From an uncultured Bacilli bacterium (GTDB lineage: Bacteria > Bacillota_I > Bacilli_A > RF39 > UBA660), in assembly GCA_934096105.1 (NCBI GenBank), contig CAKOLH010000039.1:1-5425 (forward strand): a DNA stretch of 5,425 nt, given 5' to 3'. This document shows positions 5,422 to 5,425 of this stretch, piece by piece. The notes under the pieces were generated by a model. That model worked only from the letters and a program-made list of their open reading frames with translations. It did not search any database and was not told where the DNA came from. How positions within the stretch are numbered: the first letter of the stretch is position 1; the number at the start of each line of letters is the position of its first letter. A program made the position numbers and the translations under genes.

Positions 5422-5425
5422 ATAT

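Larger units (their letters stand above)
5282..5425 (-). ncRNA. Candidate structured small RNA, family not recognised
   Basis: This stretch has stops in every minus-strand frame near its 5' side and no credible ORF in either direction, yet on the minus strand it shows a chain of hairpins ending in an intrinsic terminator. From 5' to 3': GTAGT/ACTAC (5415-5411 with 5405-5401), AGGTTG/CAACCT with loop TCCGACTT (5381-5376 with 5367-5362), TATG/CATA with loop GCTC (5360-5357 with 5352-5349), an 8-bp stem CTCGGAAA/TTTCTGAG with loop TTGT (5337-5330 with 5325-5318), then the terminator stem. CCTAT/ATAGG (5401-5397 with 5345-5341) could enclose the second and third. The 8-bp stem contains a G-U pair on the minus strand but an A-C mismatch on the plus strand, supporting minus-strand transcription. 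A minus-strand TATAAT (5399-5394) could start an RNA of about 105 nt near 5387; alternatively the RNA begins beyond the right edge. It does not look like tRNA, tmRNA, SRP RNA, RNase P RNA or any riboswitch I know. Confidence 0.45.

Noticed and set aside
5282..5425. tracrRNA for a Cas9 system
   Set aside because: A chain of hairpins ending in a terminator is compatible, but no anti-repeat, CRISPR repeat or cas gene is in the window and the hairpins match no tracrRNA I recognise; kept only as a test to run with more flanking sequence.
4357..5425. fic plus the downstream RNA as a toxin-antitoxin pair
   Set aside because: No repeated RNA antitoxin units and no antitoxin protein are visible, and Fic already carries a putative inhibitory motif; convergence alone is not enough.

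Overview
This is a very AT-rich window (GC content in the mid-20s per cent by eye) with strong Shine-Dalgarno sites (AAGGAG, GGAGG, GAGGTGA), consensus sigma-A-type promoters, TAA stops throughout and Trp encoded by TGG (for example in the GGLWAS motif of the gene at 1481). That fits a low-GC Bacillota, plausibly an uncultured gut lineage near the Bacilli/Mollicutes border that uses the standard bacterial code. The taxonomic placement is inference; no rRNA or other marker gene is present.

Layout. (1) 1-1382, minus strand: an operon of an unrecognised single-pass membrane protein followed by a CapA-type lipoprotein/metallophosphatase. The second gene starts at a GTG inside the end of the first and runs off the left edge. 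(2) 1383-1480: divergent promoters whose -35 boxes lie 2 bp apart. (3) 1481-2404, plus: an unrecognised protein with a GGLWAS motif. (4) 2455-3303, plus: a two-fold repeated membrane transporter of the ArsP_2 / putative heavy-metal exporter type with its own extended -10 promoter, ending in a terminator that also contains the stop codon of the convergent next gene. (5) 3334-4251, minus: UV damage endonuclease UvsE. (6) 4252-4356: a divergent intergenic region with an 8-bp inverted repeat. (7) 4357-5238, plus: a Fic-domain AMP-transferase with an intact active site, followed by a strong 14-bp terminator. (8) 5276-5425: no coding potential; it holds a series of hairpins ending, on the minus strand, in a GAAA-loop stem followed by seven Ts. 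This is best read as the 3' part of, or all of, an unidentified small RNA transcribed toward fic.

The genes do not form one pathway. They look like short independently promoted units: envelope (membrane protein plus CapA), metal or metalloid export, UV repair, and protein AMPylation. The least explained parts are the structured RNA candidate at the right end, the GGLWAS protein, and the acidic-linker membrane protein coupled to capA. I see no CRISPR array, insertion sequence, tRNA or rRNA.
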